A stretch of 62,732 nucleotides of DNA from Bacteroidetes bacterium 41-46 (GTDB lineage Bacteria; Bacteroidota; Bacteroidia; Bacteroidales; UBA932). Position numbers and translations under genes: made by a program. Below are positions 28,332 to 39,205 of this stretch, piece after piece. The notes under the pieces are model-generated. The model was given only the letters and a program-made list of their open reading frames with translations, did no database searches and was not told where the DNA came from. The stretch is from assembly GCA_001897515.1 (NCBI GenBank), contig MKTA01000023.1, positions 1 through 62,732 on the forward strand, given 5' to 3'. Position 1 is the stretch's first letter. Every line of letters begins with the position of its first letter.

Positions 28332-29453
28332 ATGATAGTACGGGAACTTGAAGATATTGTTAAAAACAGGCTTAACAAGGGAAAAGCAATTGTTATAATG
28401 GGGGCCAGACAAGTTGGAAAAACCACTCTTGTTAAGGGTCTGTTTAAAGGTTCAAATGAAGTTGTTTGGCTAAATGGCGATGAGCTTGATGTACAAAATC
28501 TTTTTGAAAACATATCATCTACAAGGCTAAAATACATCTTTGGAGATAAGAAGTACGTTGTTATTGATGAAGCACAGAAAATAAAAGAGATAGGAGTTAA
28601 GTTGAAACTAATTGTAGATGAGATTCCACAAATACAACTTATAGCAACTGGCAGCTCCTCTTTTGATCTTGCAAATCAAATCAACGAACCACTTACCGGA
28701 AGAAAATGGGAATACAAAATGTATCCGGTATCTTTTGCCGAAATGGTTTTGCATCACGGATTACTGGAAGAAAAGCGGTTAATTCCTCACAGACTTATCT
28801 ATGGTTACTATCCCGATGTTGTAAATAATCCGGGGGACGAAAAAGAGATATTGAAGCAATTATCTGACAGCTATTTATATAAAGACATTTTGATGCTGGA
28901 CCAAATCAAAAAGCCGGAAAAACTGCTTAAATTATTGCAAGCCGTTGCATTTCAAATAGGCAATCAGGTATCCAATTCAGAACTTGGGCAAATATGTGGT
29001 CTGGACTCAAAAACAGTTGAACGATATCTCTTATTACTTGAGCAGTGCTATGTAATTTTTAGATTGGGCTCTTTCAGCCGTAATTTAAGAAATGAGCTTA
29101 AAAATTCTAAAAAAATATATTTTTATGACAATGGTATCAGGAATGCTATAATTGCAGATTTCTCATTAGCTGAAAGTCGAAATGACATAGGTAGATTGTG
29201 GGAGAACTTCATAATTTCAGAGAGATACAAAAAGATAGAATACAACTCCTTATGGAAGAACAGATGGTTTTGGAGAACAAAAGATCAGGCAGAAATTGAT
29301 TATATTGAAGAGGGTGATGGCCAAATCAAAGCCTATGAATTCAAATGGAGTCCAACTGCTAAGCATAAAACGCCTAAACTATTTTTAGATAACTACTCCG
29401 GTAGTACTTTTTCAGTTATAAACCCAGAAAACATTGAAGACTTTCTGCTATGA
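28332..29453 (+). CDS. AAA+ ATPase with DUF4143 domain
   Basis: 373 residues. Walker A GARQVGKTT at 24-32, Walker B YVVIDEAQ near residue 77, sensor-like ATGSSSFDL, then a DUF4143 C-terminal domain (IYFYDNGIRNAIIADFS, DQAEIDYIEEGDG with a nuclease-like D-E-I-D pattern and YEFKW). Proteins of this family are widespread, often in multiple copies in Bacteroidota; their role is unclear, with links to mobile DNA suspected. The direct repeats upstream could be its own target. Ends 4 bases into the next gene, which starts on the overlapping ATGA. Confidence 0.9.
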   Translation: MIVRELEDIVKNRLNKGKAIVIMGARQVGKTTLVKGLFKGSNEVVWLNGDELDVQNLFENISSTRLKYIFGDKKYVVIDEAQKIKEIGVKLKLIVDEIPQIQLIATGSSSFDLANQINEPLTGRKWEYKMYPVSFAEMVLHHGLLEEKRLIPHRLIYGYYPDVVNNPGDEKEILKQLSDSYLYKDILMLDQIKKPEKLLKLLQAVAFQIGNQVSNSELGQICGLDSKTVERYLLLLEQCYVIFRLGSFSRNLRNELKNSKKIYFYDNGIRNAIIADFSLAESRNDIGRLWENFIISERYKKIEYNSLWKNRWFWRTKDQAEIDYIEEGDGQIKAYEFKWSPTAKHKTPKLFLDNYSGSTFSVINPENIEDFLL

Positions 29454-30859
29454 AAAAAATAAACCTCCTGATTAGTATTCTCACTTTAATGCTTCCGCTT
29501 ACCCTCCTTGCTCAAAAGGGAAATACTACGGAGCAGCGGATTGATGCACTTTTTGCTTCGTTTCACAATGAGATGCCCGGTGTGGCTGTTGCGGTATCTT
29601 TGGATGGCAAACAGATTTACAACAAGGCGTTTGGGCTTGCGAACCTTGAGTATAATGTTCCAAATACAACGGCAACCATTTTTGAGGCAGGGTCCGTATC
29701 TAAGCAGTTTGTGGCAGCATCGGTGTTGCTGCTGGCAAAGGAGGGTCGGCTCTCTCTGAAAGACGATGTCCGGAAATTTGTCCCGGAGCTTCCGGTTTAC
29801 GATGCCCCCATTACTGTAGATATGCTCCTATGCCACACCAGTGGTCTAAAGGATTGGGGGGCTATCTACTCCCTCACCGGATGGCCAAGAACCACTCGTG
29901 TTTATACTCAGGAACTTGGCTATGACATTATATTCAGGCAGAAGAGCCTTAACTTCTACCCGGGCAGTCAGTATTCATACAGCAATTCAAATTATATGAT
30001 GCTGACTCTTATCGTTGAGCGGGTTTCCGGTCTCTCACTCGCTCAGTTCACCGCTCAAAAGTTTTTCGGACCGATGGGTATGTCGCAGACAAGCTGGAGG
30101 GACAACCACAGGGCGATTGTGCCCGGAAGGGCTACTGCATATGATAAACGCGAAGGGAGGTTTCTTCTCAATATGCCTTTTGAGGATCTGCACGGTCCGG
30201 GCGGGCTCCTCACCTCAACTCACGATCTGCAAGTCTGGAACAGCCTGCTGGCGGGAGATGATATGTTCGGTAAAGAGTTTGCACAGAACCGAATCACTGA
30301 GAGGAGACTGAATAACGGGGAGGGGTGCGGATATGCTGCCGGCCTGACTATCGGAAAATATAACGGGAATGAAGAGATAGCCCACAGCGGATCAACTGCG
30401 GGCTACCGGGCATGGCTTGCCTGGTATCCGGAAAAGAGGCTATCGGTGGTGCTGCTTAGCAATTATGCACAATTCCAGCCGGTACAGATTGGGCGGGCTA
30501 TCGCTGGAATTTTTGTGGGCGAAGAGCCTGTAACCTCTGTTCAGCCGGTTGCTAAAGCCGAGGATAACGTGGATGACAAAACTGCATCTCCCAAACGGGA
30601 GCATAAGAGTCTTGCCGAATACGAGGGAGAATATTTTAGTGAAGAGGCAGGGTCCATAACCTTTTTTATTACTTTTGAAGCAGAAAAATTGTTGGTAAAA
30701 CGAAAGGCGGATGAGGTCTTTAGTTTAACAAATATCTCGGGAGACAGTTTTACTTCAGACAGAAACGGAGAGTATCTCTTTACCCGCGACAGACGTGGCA
30801 GGATTAATGGTTTTAAAGTAAGCGTAATGAGGGCTTCCGATATCCCTTTCTATCGTTAA
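29450..30859 (+). CDS. Serine hydrolase, beta-lactamase/class C family
   Basis: 469 residues with signal peptide (MKKINLLISILTLMLPLTLLA). Catalytic SxxK at Ser82-Lys85 (GSVSKQF), tyrosine motif YSNSN near residue 170, and third motif HSGSTAGY. It is followed by a C-terminal domain of about 100 residues (SLAEYEGEYFSEEAGS), the lipocalin-like domain seen in many such enzymes. Likely a periplasmic or secreted peptidase or esterase acting on D-amino-acid or ester substrates; resistance is not implied. Its start overlaps the DUF4143 stop. The two are unlikely to be functionally linked. Confidence 0.9.
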   Translation: MKKINLLISILTLMLPLTLLAQKGNTTEQRIDALFASFHNEMPGVAVAVSLDGKQIYNKAFGLANLEYNVPNTTATIFEAGSVSKQFVAASVLLLAKEGRLSLKDDVRKFVPELPVYDAPITVDMLLCHTSGLKDWGAIYSLTGWPRTTRVYTQELGYDIIFRQKSLNFYPGSQYSYSNSNYMMLTLIVERVSGLSLAQFTAQKFFGPMGMSQTSWRDNHRAIVPGRATAYDKREGRFLLNMPFEDLHGPGGLLTSTHDLQVWNSLLAGDDMFGKEFAQNRITERRLNNGEGCGYAAGLTIGKYNGNEEIAHSGSTAGYRAWLAWYPEKRLSVVLLSNYAQFQPVQIGRAIAGIFVGEEPVTSVQPVAKAEDNVDDKTASPKREHKSLAEYEGEYFSEEAGSITFFITFEAEKLLVKRKADEVFSLTNISGDSFTSDRNGEYLFTRDRRGRINGFKVSVMRASDIPFYR

Positions 30860-30897
30860 TTCTTTAATTTTTTCACCTTTTCTGTAATATTTCTGCC

Positions 30898-30912
30898 ATT
30901 GGTGCGACCAAT
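30898..30912. promoter_or_regulatory. Small palindrome before the sigma-factor gene
   Basis: ATTGGT-GCG-ACCAAT, 21 bases before the sigma-factor ATG. It could bind a regulator or fold in the 5' leader; nothing else supports a role. Confidence 0.3.
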
Positions 30913-30932
30913 ATGGGTGAAAAGCAAAAATA

Positions 30933-31412
30933 ATGAGCAACACAAAAGAAGAATTTCTAAGCTTGATAGATGACAACAGAAACATCATCTACAAAGTATG
31001 CTTTGTCTATTCAGACAGCGTAAACACTCACGAAGATCTCTTTCAGGAGGTGCTTATAAACCTGTGGAACTCATGGCCAAAGTTTCGCAGGGAGTGCAAG
31101 GTTCAGACATGGATTTACCGTATCGCCCTGAACACTTGCGTAAGTTTCCTAAGAAAGAGCAAAGCGAGACCCTCATCAATGCCCCTGACAAATAATATTG
31201 AGGATGTGGCTGGCGATTTTGACCCTGAGAGGGTAAGAGAGCTATACCGAAACATCAACAATCTTGAGAAAATTGAGAAAGCCATTGTTCTTCTCTATTT
31301 AGAGGAGAGGTCGCATGAAGAGATATCGCAAATACTGGGAATTTCCAAAACTAATGTTGCAGTTAAGCTTTTCAGAATCAAAGAAAAATTAAAACAAATG
31401 ACCCAAAATTGA
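30933..31412 (+). CDS. ECF-type RNA polymerase sigma factor
   Basis: 159 residues with region 2 (YKVCFVYSDSVNTHEDLFQE, then VLINLWNSWPKF) and region 4 (IVLLYLEERSHEEISQILGI), and no extra domains. The downstream gene, 8 bases away, encodes a membrane protein starting with a cytoplasmic helix, so the pair could be sigma and partner, although it lacks a recognised anti-sigma motif. It directs polymerase to a small regulon, possibly including itself. Confidence 0.92.
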   Translation: MSNTKEEFLSLIDDNRNIIYKVCFVYSDSVNTHEDLFQEVLINLWNSWPKFRRECKVQTWIYRIALNTCVSFLRKSKARPSSMPLTNNIEDVAGDFDPERVRELYRNINNLEKIEKAIVLLYLEERSHEEISQILGISKTNVAVKLFRIKEKLKQMTQN

Positions 31413-31420
31413 TTTAAGCC

Positions 31421-32008
31421 ATGGAACTGGAACAATTAAAAAGAGACTGGCAGCAATTGTCGGAAAAGATTGAAAAAAATGAATTATTTAATAAAGAGTT
31501 GACTATGAATATGTTTAAAAAGAGTGCAAGGAGTTCCGTTTATAAACTGGAGAAATATGAACTTCTCTTCCTGTTAATATCTCTGTTTTACACAATATTT
31601 CTCTCCTTTGCTCTCTTTATAAATGATGAAAGACTTATAGTTAATGAAAGTATTTGGGCCTCTATTGCACTATTTGTTATAGCAGGCGGATGGCAGGCAT
31701 ACAAACTATTTCTCCTCCAAAAGATACGCATAGACACTTGTTCAACGATAGAAATTCTGGAGAGGGTTACCCGTTTTAAAATTCTTACAAAGGCAAGACT
31801 ATACTGGGGTATGTCACTTTTGATTCCTTTTTTTGGAGTAGTCTTCTATTTTCAAAAGGATATTTTCACCTCCGAGTTTATAATAGTAATGGCAGCGGGA
31901 GCAATTTTGGGTGTGGTTATTGGTCTTTCAAGCTTCTATAAACACTGGAAAAACATTAACGACCTTCTCTCAGATATTAAAGAGATTAAAAGCTACGAAA
32001 AGATATAA
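31421..32008 (+). CDS. Membrane protein cotranscribed with the sigma factor
   Basis: 195 residues. Cytoplasmic N-terminus rich in charged residues (LEQLKRDWQQLSEKIEKNEL), then two pairs of transmembrane helices around residues 47-67, 78-98, 125-145 and 150-168. Such proteins often follow ECF sigma genes in Bacteroidota and may hold the sigma factor at the membrane. No known anti-sigma domain was recognised. Ends 11 bases before the convergent gene. Confidence 0.7.
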   Translation: MELEQLKRDWQQLSEKIEKNELFNKELTMNMFKKSARSSVYKLEKYELLFLLISLFYTIFLSFALFINDERLIVNESIWASIALFVIAGGWQAYKLFLLQKIRIDTCSTIEILERVTRFKILTKARLYWGMSLLIPFFGVVFYFQKDIFTSEFIIVMAAGAILGVVIGLSSFYKHWKNINDLLSDIKEIKSYEKI

Positions 32009-32019
32009 ATCAGAGAAAA

Positions 32020-32700
32020 CTATCTTCTGTAAATACTTCCGTTTCCTCTGTTATTATCCCTTGAGTTATTATCTCTTGAGTTACTATCACGCTTATTGTT
32101 CTCCCTTTTGTTATCTCTGCGATTGTCATCGTTTCTGTTTCTGTCTCTGTCTCCGCGATTATTGTCGCTCCTGTTGCGGTCTCTGTTATCGTACCTGTCC
32201 CCTCTTTTGTCCCTCCTGTCGTTGTCTCTTCTATCCTTGTACCTGTCATCTCTCCTTTGCTGCTCCTTAAGCCACCTGTAATGCTCCGGATGATGTCTGT
32301 TTACAAAATATCTGGGATCCCTGACATCTCTGATAGTAATATACGGTCTGAAATCTCTGTAGTTTGAATACCTCCTTTGAATTTCGTGGTGTCTGAGAAA
32401 TGGCTTGTACTCATTAATTACTACTACTCTGGTTCTGTAAAAGTCAAAGTGTCTGTATGCAGAGGGGAGAGTTCTTCTTGCAATCCATCTTCCATTTTTG
32501 TAGTAGATAAACTCCCTTGTTGGAACATGATAGTAAACATCAATCTCAGGAATGTAGTAGTATTCCACATACTCAAACCCCACCGGTCCCCAAATTGGCT
32601 GAGCCCCAATGTTTACTCTAATCTGGATTTGCGCCTCCGCTGTCTTGGGGGCAATCAACCCTCCAACTAATATAACAGCTGTAAGTAGTAATTTTTTCAT
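32020..32700 (-). CDS. Secreted protein with Arg/Asp-rich low-complexity tail
   Basis: 226 residues with signal peptide (MKKLLLTAVILVGGLIAPKTAEA). A Tyr-rich globular part of about 110 residues (VEYYYIPEIDVYYHVPTREF) resembles small exported proteins of Bacteroidota. From about residue 145 to the end it is almost only Arg, Asp, Asn and Lys (RDNDRRDKRGDRYDNRDRNR), a highly charged, probably unfolded tail encoded by repetitive sequence. Such tails may bind nucleic acid, minerals or polysaccharide; no function is claimed. Confidence 0.7.
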   Translation of the reverse strand: MKKLLLTAVILVGGLIAPKTAEAQIQIRVNIGAQPIWGPVGFEYVEYYYIPEIDVYYHVPTREFIYYKNGRWIARRTLPSAYRHFDFYRTRVVVINEYKPFLRHHEIQRRYSNYRDFRPYITIRDVRDPRYFVNRHHPEHYRWLKEQQRRDDRYKDRRDNDRRDKRGDRYDNRDRNRSDNNRGDRDRNRNDDNRRDNKRENNKRDSNSRDNNSRDNNRGNGSIYRR

Positions 32701-32762
32701 AACGCTGTGTATTTTATGGTACTTACAGTTACCTGAACAACAATCGTTCCAAACCCAACATG

Positions 32763-33551
32763 TTACCGTAGCGACGCCTTACTAAAGATATGCTCAGGAA
32801 TAGCAGCATCAAACTGAATTTTGGTAATCCGGAACTCTGTCCCCTTGCCCTCTTTAAGCATGTCCTTGTATATCATTGTCTTTGGAAACCAACGGCCCTG
32901 GATACGCTCAACATTGGAGAGCTCCATACGTTTAAGCAGCTGGCCGCTTTTTGCGTACATCTCCTGACGGAGAGGAACAAAGCGTTCGGCATCAATCCAC
33001 ATCTTCTGGCGATGGTAGGCAACATCGGTAAGCCGGGCAGTGAGTTCAAGGACAACTACATCTCTCCCCTGCAGGGTATCTTTGCCGGTAACCTTGCTGT
33101 CGTAAATATCCGTGAGTTTGCGGTCGTCCATCATATCTTCGTATGAGAGGTCTGAGCCCATCACGGATTGCCTTAACATGTGGCCGGAGATCTGTATTGT
33201 TCTGTCTGCCGATGGTGTGTAAATCCAAAGCTGGCCTTCAAGTTTAAGCATCTTTGTGCCCGCCTCTGCAGCAGGCGAGAGGTATTCTGAGAAGGATTTT
33301 TTGTCACCTTCGCTCCAGCTTTTTGATGTAACGCTTCTGGTGGAGCGTCTGCCGTTAATAATCATGGTTGACTCAAATACTCTGTTCTTTGACGAGAGGT
33401 TCTGGTCAACTTTGCGGAGAATAGCTTCGCCGGACTGGTCGGGCTGAATAATGGCGGGTTGCAGGGTAGCTGGCTGCGAGCTCCGGGCAGAAGCCGGGAG
33501 CGAGCCCAGGAGCAAGATTGCGGTTATTATCGCCGGTTTACAAATTTTCAT
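32763..33551 (-). CDS. LolA-like outer-membrane lipoprotein-sorting protein
   Basis: 262 residues from the ATG at 33551 with signal peptide (MKICKPAIITAILLLGSLPA); the longer frame upstream is not conserved. Mature part matches the LolA-like family of Bacteroidota (FESTMIINGRRSTRSV, QLWIYTPSADRTIQISGHML, SDLSYEDMMD). Last gene of the TetR-headed operon, 28 bases after the second permease. It probably carries a lipid or lipoprotein in the periplasm between the ABC transporter and the outer membrane. Confidence 0.88.
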   Translation of the reverse strand: MKICKPAIITAILLLGSLPASARSSQPATLQPAIIQPDQSGEAILRKVDQNLSSKNRVFESTMIINGRRSTRSVTSKSWSEGDKKSFSEYLSPAAEAGTKMLKLEGQLWIYTPSADRTIQISGHMLRQSVMGSDLSYEDMMDDRKLTDIYDSKVTGKDTLQGRDVVVLELTARLTDVAYHRQKMWIDAERFVPLRQEMYAKSGQLLKRMELSNVERIQGRWFPKTMIYKDMLKEGKGTEFRITKIQFDAAIPEHIFSKASLR

Positions 33552-33579
33552 AATTATTTCAAAAGTATTTCTGTTTATA

Positions 33580-34854
33580 TCAAACTTCCAATTCATTAAA
33601 CAACCTGGCAGTCTCCCTCTTAAATATTCCCACACCTGCCAGTGCATTTCCAAGCAGCATTGAGAATACACCGGGTATAAATCCTATATACCACATTACA
33701 GGGGTTACAGCAGGCCTCATTACTGATGGCATAAGCATTGTGGCATTTTTCATCATTCCTGAGATGTCTATGCCATGTGAGTTCAAAGCAAAAACAACCG
33801 TTACTCCCAGTACGGTCCCTAATACCGACCCTATCACTCCGGTCATAAGTGCCTCCCAGAGAAGAGATTTGTAGATATGTCTCTTATCCTCACCCAGAGC
33901 AATTCTAACTCCAAACTCGGTGTACCTCCTCAGCCCTCCCAGTAGCCCTGCATTCCACAGAACAATTGCCATTGCAGAAACAAACAGGAATATCATTATA
34001 CTACCTATATAGTTGCTGTATGCAAGAAAATCGGCCATCCCGGGAACATCCCTTAAAGACTGGGCAACCGGTGCAAACTCATCCTCATCAGAGGCCCAGG
34101 CTGCATTTAATCTGCCCTTAACTGCCTCAGCCTCCTCCTCATTAAAGTAGTCATACGGCAGAAAGCCGAGTATCTCTCCCGATGCTCCCTCCATATCAAA
34201 TGCGGCTCTTATATCTTTAATATCTGCAATTACCGCACCCCTGTCCAGAGCCGGAGAACCAAACCTTATTGTTCCTGAGACAATAAAATTTGTAAATGAG
34301 AATCCTCCCTCCATGGTTGTTCCGAACAGGGTAAACTGCTCTCCCGGAGAGACTCCGTATCTTGCAGCAAGATCCTCTGAAAGCAGGCATTCCCCTCCCT
34401 TTTCCGGTAAACGACCCCTCTCAAGAGATTCCTGAAGGTTAAATCTCTGAGGCTCTTTTGACCCTTCGCCAAGAAGATCCACAGCCCATCCAACAACAGC
34501 CCCCTGCCCTCTCGTCTCACCCAGAGAGTCAGGAAAGTCGGCCAAAGCCCCAAATCTTATCCTCTCTGCCCATTCAACTTGAGGTTCAAGTTTTTTAAGC
34601 TCCTCAACCAAACCATGAGATTCAAGTATGGCCAGATCGTTAGGAAACTGCTCCTTATCATTAGCATAAGGCCGGGTCATAATCCTCACATCACCGGTGT
34701 TATAATTTGAACTAAGCTCTATAGACTCACCCATCACCCCGGTCAGCCAACTGTGAAGAAAGATCGTGAGCATACTTCCCAGTGTGACAACAATAATTGG
34801 AAGCAAACTTCTCCCCTTATCGTTTAAAATACCTTTAAGTAAAAATTTAATCAT
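33580..34854 (-). CDS. FtsX-family ABC permease, second of a pair
   Basis: 424 residues. N-terminal helix, a periplasmic MacB-PCD-type domain of about 230 residues, and a C-terminal FtsX block with three helices (NYIGSIMIFLFVSAMAIVL, FGVRIALGEDKRHIYKSLL, SVLGTVLGVTVVFAL). Layout is that of LolC/LolE and MacB-type mechanotransmission permeases. Overlaps the preceding permease by 4 bases. It likely forms a heterodimer with it, driven by the ATPase at 36031-36723. Confidence 0.92.
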   Translation of the reverse strand: MIKFLLKGILNDKGRSLLPIIVVTLGSMLTIFLHSWLTGVMGESIELSSNYNTGDVRIMTRPYANDKEQFPNDLAILESHGLVEELKKLEPQVEWAERIRFGALADFPDSLGETRGQGAVVGWAVDLLGEGSKEPQRFNLQESLERGRLPEKGGECLLSEDLAARYGVSPGEQFTLFGTTMEGGFSFTNFIVSGTIRFGSPALDRGAVIADIKDIRAAFDMEGASGEILGFLPYDYFNEEEAEAVKGRLNAAWASDEDEFAPVAQSLRDVPGMADFLAYSNYIGSIMIFLFVSAMAIVLWNAGLLGGLRRYTEFGVRIALGEDKRHIYKSLLWEALMTGVIGSVLGTVLGVTVVFALNSHGIDISGMMKNATMLMPSVMRPAVTPVMWYIGFIPGVFSMLLGNALAGVGIFKRETARLFNELEV

Positions 34855-36062
34855 AGCAATTTCCCCCTCAAAGCCTCAGTTGGTTTCATTTTAGATATTT
34901 TTCTGGCAGGTATATAGCTTACAATAAATGATGTAACTATTACCAGAACAACGGATGCCATTATCATTCCCGCACTGTAGGCAGGTACAATCTTATCGGC
35001 AATTGCAAGCCCCACCTGGTCAGTTCCGGCAGGCATCGGTAACCCCACATACTGAATCAGTTTCAGAAGCGGCATCCCCCATATAAGACCCAGAAGAATT
35101 GCCAGGATTGAGTGGACAGTCCCCTCTATTGTAAATATTCCAATAACCCTGAGTCTGGTCATTCCAAGTGCTATATAAGTCCCTATCTCCTTTTGCCTTC
35201 TGAAAATTGAGAGTATCTGTGTATCAAAGATTGCCAGTAACGCAATTCCAAGCAGAAGCATTGACATAATCATGGAGCTGGCCCTCTTGGTCTTGATAAT
35301 ATCATCTATCTCCTTCATCAGCGCATTCTCATCCACATACCTCCACTCACCTGACAAAACACCGGTTGAATCAAAGTCACCTGAGGCAATAACCTCATCA
35401 GAGAGCACTAAATAAGTTGCCTCTCCATATAAAGAGGTCATCTCCCTCAAATCCTCAAGAGGCATCCATAGCTGCCCTCCATCTACAGTCGGAACCGTGG
35501 TTTTAAATATACCCGCAATCCTTACCTCTCTGGCGTCAAAAGTGCCATTCACATCCCTCCACCTCACTATCATCACATCACCCTCCTTCAGTTTTGCGCT
35601 TTTAGCAGTTCTGTCTCCCACTATAACAGGTATCGCCGGATCTCCCTCAACGCGTCCGGAGTCCAGCGCAGCAGTGGGCAGAAGAAGAGTCTTCTGAGCA
35701 GGGTCAATACCCTTTAGAAGGACATTCACCATTCTTCCGTTTGGGTAGGCCGAAGCCTGTACAGCCAGCACAGCTACAGCCCTGCCACTCTCAATCTCTG
35801 CCTTAAGCATATCCCCGAGCGGAGCATGAGCATCCACAAGTGAAAGAGGATCAAATTGATCATAGAGAACATGGTCTATCCTTCCACTCCCCGTTTCCCA
35901 CGCCTTTGTATCCCTCTTTGCCTGCAGATTCCAGCCATCCAGCAGACCATTATAGAAGACGATTACAACAAAGGCTATTGAGAGAACCGTAACATTCAGC
36001 CAGGTTCTCTTCCCGGAACCCATCAGGTTCCTAAAGGCCAGTTTGATTGACAACCATTCCAT
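34851..36062 (-). CDS. FtsX-family ABC permease, first of a pair
   Basis: 403 residues. Basic N-terminus and first helix (LNVTVLSIAFVVIVFYNGLL), periplasmic domain with GIFKTTVPTVDGGQLWMPLE, then the FtsX helices (RQKEIGTYIALGMTRLRVIG and SYIPARKISKMKPTEALRG, both typical FtsX motifs). Overlaps the ATPase gene by 32 bases, so translation is coupled. Partner of the next permease; the substrate is most likely lipid or lipoprotein given the LolA-like neighbour. Confidence 0.93.
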   Translation of the reverse strand: MEWLSIKLAFRNLMGSGKRTWLNVTVLSIAFVVIVFYNGLLDGWNLQAKRDTKAWETGSGRIDHVLYDQFDPLSLVDAHAPLGDMLKAEIESGRAVAVLAVQASAYPNGRMVNVLLKGIDPAQKTLLLPTAALDSGRVEGDPAIPVIVGDRTAKSAKLKEGDVMIVRWRDVNGTFDAREVRIAGIFKTTVPTVDGGQLWMPLEDLREMTSLYGEATYLVLSDEVIASGDFDSTGVLSGEWRYVDENALMKEIDDIIKTKRASSMIMSMLLLGIALLAIFDTQILSIFRRQKEIGTYIALGMTRLRVIGIFTIEGTVHSILAILLGLIWGMPLLKLIQYVGLPMPAGTDQVGLAIADKIVPAYSAGMIMASVVLVIVTSFIVSYIPARKISKMKPTEALRGKLL

Positions 36063-36723
36063 CTTGCAATTGTATTATTCTGTCCAGATATTGCATAACT
36101 TTTTCATCATGTGTAGAAAAGATAAAGGTAGTTCCAAGTTCCTTGTTAAGACGCTTCATAGTCTGCACAATGTGGTGAGAGTTCTTTGAATCCAGGTTTG
36201 CCGAAGGCTCATCGGCCAGGACAAGCTGAGGCCTCTTAACCATAGCCCTGGCAATAGCCACTCTCTGACACTCTCCGCCTGAAAGTGCAGATGGTTTAGA
36301 ATTTGCCTTCTCAGTTAAACCGACCCACTCTAGCGCCTCCATAACCGCCTTTTTCCTCTCAGCAGCACCCCTTTTCTGCAGCAGCAGGGCAAACTCCACA
36401 TTATCATAAACGGTATAGACAGGAAGCAAATTGTAGGTCTGAAAAATAAACCCTATCCCCATATTCCTCAGCAGAGCCGCCTCCTTATGAGAAAGAGTGT
36501 TTATCCTCTTTCCCAGTACATCCGCCGTCCCCTCCGATGGAGAATCCAGAGAGCCGATTATATTTAGCAGAGTGGTCTTGCCTGAACCACTCGGCCCCAC
36601 AAGTCCGGCAAACTCCCCCTTTCCAAAGGCGAGACTAATGTTGTTAAGAGCGGTAAACTCCGTTTTCCCCGCCGGAAATCTTTTGTAAACACCCTCAAGT
36701 TTTACAATTTGTTCTGTTTCCAT
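36031..36723 (-). CDS. ABC transporter ATP-binding protein, LolD/MacB type
   Basis: 230 residues. Walker A GPSGSGKTT, Q-loop FIFQTYNLLP, signature LSGGECQRVAIARAM, Walker B LVLADEPSANLD and H-loop FSTHDEKVM: all motifs intact. The LSGGECQR variant and DEPSANLD are typical of the LolD/MacB/SalX group. First ATPase-permease gene after the barrel protein; its start is one base from the barrel stop. Confidence 0.94.
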   Translation of the reverse strand: METEQIVKLEGVYKRFPAGKTEFTALNNISLAFGKGEFAGLVGPSGSGKTTLLNIIGSLDSPSEGTADVLGKRINTLSHKEAALLRNMGIGFIFQTYNLLPVYTVYDNVEFALLLQKRGAAERKKAVMEALEWVGLTEKANSKPSALSGGECQRVAIARAMVKRPQLVLADEPSANLDSKNSHHIVQTMKRLNKELGTTFIFSTHDEKVMQYLDRIIQLQDGMVVNQTGL

Positions 36724-36724
36724 A

Positions 36725-38296
<1,572 letters not shown>

Positions 38297-38341
38297 ATAA
38301 TCAACTTTTTATGCAAATTTAAAAATTTTAATAAAGTGCTA

Positions 38342-38992
38342 TTAGTCAGGCTTTTGACACTTTTTCTCTGAGGCAGGCTGTGCATGTGCGCGGGAAGTGG
38401 AGAGCTCGGCCCCGGTAGGAGCTATGCCATGGGTTATCAGGTTTACCAACTCTACAATCATCTCCTGAGGATTTCCATAGAGAGAACTTAATGCGGGGCT
38501 CTTTATCAGCTCTATATAACTATTGCTCAATGCAAAAAGTAATTCAGGTTTAAAGTTTGAGTTAAACACACCTTTTGATTGTGCAATTCTGAACTCCTCC
38601 ATCATGGTTGTTATTGTATGAGCAGTCAACTTTGCCATATATTGCTGGATTTCAGATCCCACATCTCCGTATATATCAGCAATAAACTCTTTGCTGATAT
38701 TGTTTGTCCCCTCAATCTTAAGAGCAATGAACCTATGCATCTTATTTGCGGCAGTATCATTATCGGCCATAATATTTCTGAATTGTTCAATCCCATCAGA
38801 TAGAACCTTATCCAGAACCCGCTTGGCTAAATCTGTTTTATTGTCAAAATATCTGTAAAACGACATTTTGCTAACCCCTGCCTTTTTACACACATCCTCC
38901 ACAGTCACCCTTTTGAATCCGAACTTCCAAAAAAGCTCATGACCAGCCCCAATCAATAGGTTTTCAGCATCTCTCCTCGCAACTTTCGCCAT
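38342..38992 (-). CDS. TetR/AcrR-family transcriptional regulator
   Basis: 216 residues. HTH near residue 25-50 (FKRVTVEDVCKKAGVSKMSF, then YRYFDNKTDL), followed by a helical ligand domain. It heads the operon with the barrel protein, the LolCDE-like transporter and LolA-like protein, 45 bases before the barrel start, and probably represses it in response to a ligand. The final residues (from about ASEKKCQKPD) come from repeat element D; the preceding Ala/Ser/His-rich stretch also looks non-structured, so the natural end may be earlier. Confidence 0.9.
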   Translation of the reverse strand: MAKVARRDAENLLIGAGHELFWKFGFKRVTVEDVCKKAGVSKMSFYRYFDNKTDLAKRVLDKVLSDGIEQFRNIMADNDTAANKMHRFIALKIEGTNNISKEFIADIYGDVGSEIQQYMAKLTAHTITTMMEEFRIAQSKGVFNSNFKPELLFALSNSYIELIKSPALSSLYGNPQEMIVELVNLITHGIAPTGAELSTSRAHAQPASEKKCQKPD

Positions 38993-39066
38993 TATCTTTA
39001 CTTTTATAGCGCAAAGTTACGATTTTTGTATTTATATGCAATTTTTGTAACTTTTATTTTTTTACA

Positions 39067-39132
39067 GGTTTGGGTGGGACGAACCTCCGGAGCTCGCCAT
39101 CCGGCCGAAGGCCGTATAAACTGCGTAGCACC
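39067..39132. repeat. Dispersed repeat modules, partial copy
   Basis: 22 bases at 39067-39088 (GGTTTGGGTGGGACGAACCT and CC) are identical to 52561-52582, and 39101-39132 matches the reverse complement of 52522-52553 at 29 of 32. Within this copy the second module is on the other side and inverted relative to the copy at 52 kb. The 213-base gap 38993-39205 holds only this and the TetR promoter region. Confidence 0.7.
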
Positions 39133-39205
39133 TTATAAATCCTTGCAAGGCTATTTGTATCCGCTAATCTGCGCGATGCAAACTGTACCCGCACAACTGT
39201 AACAA

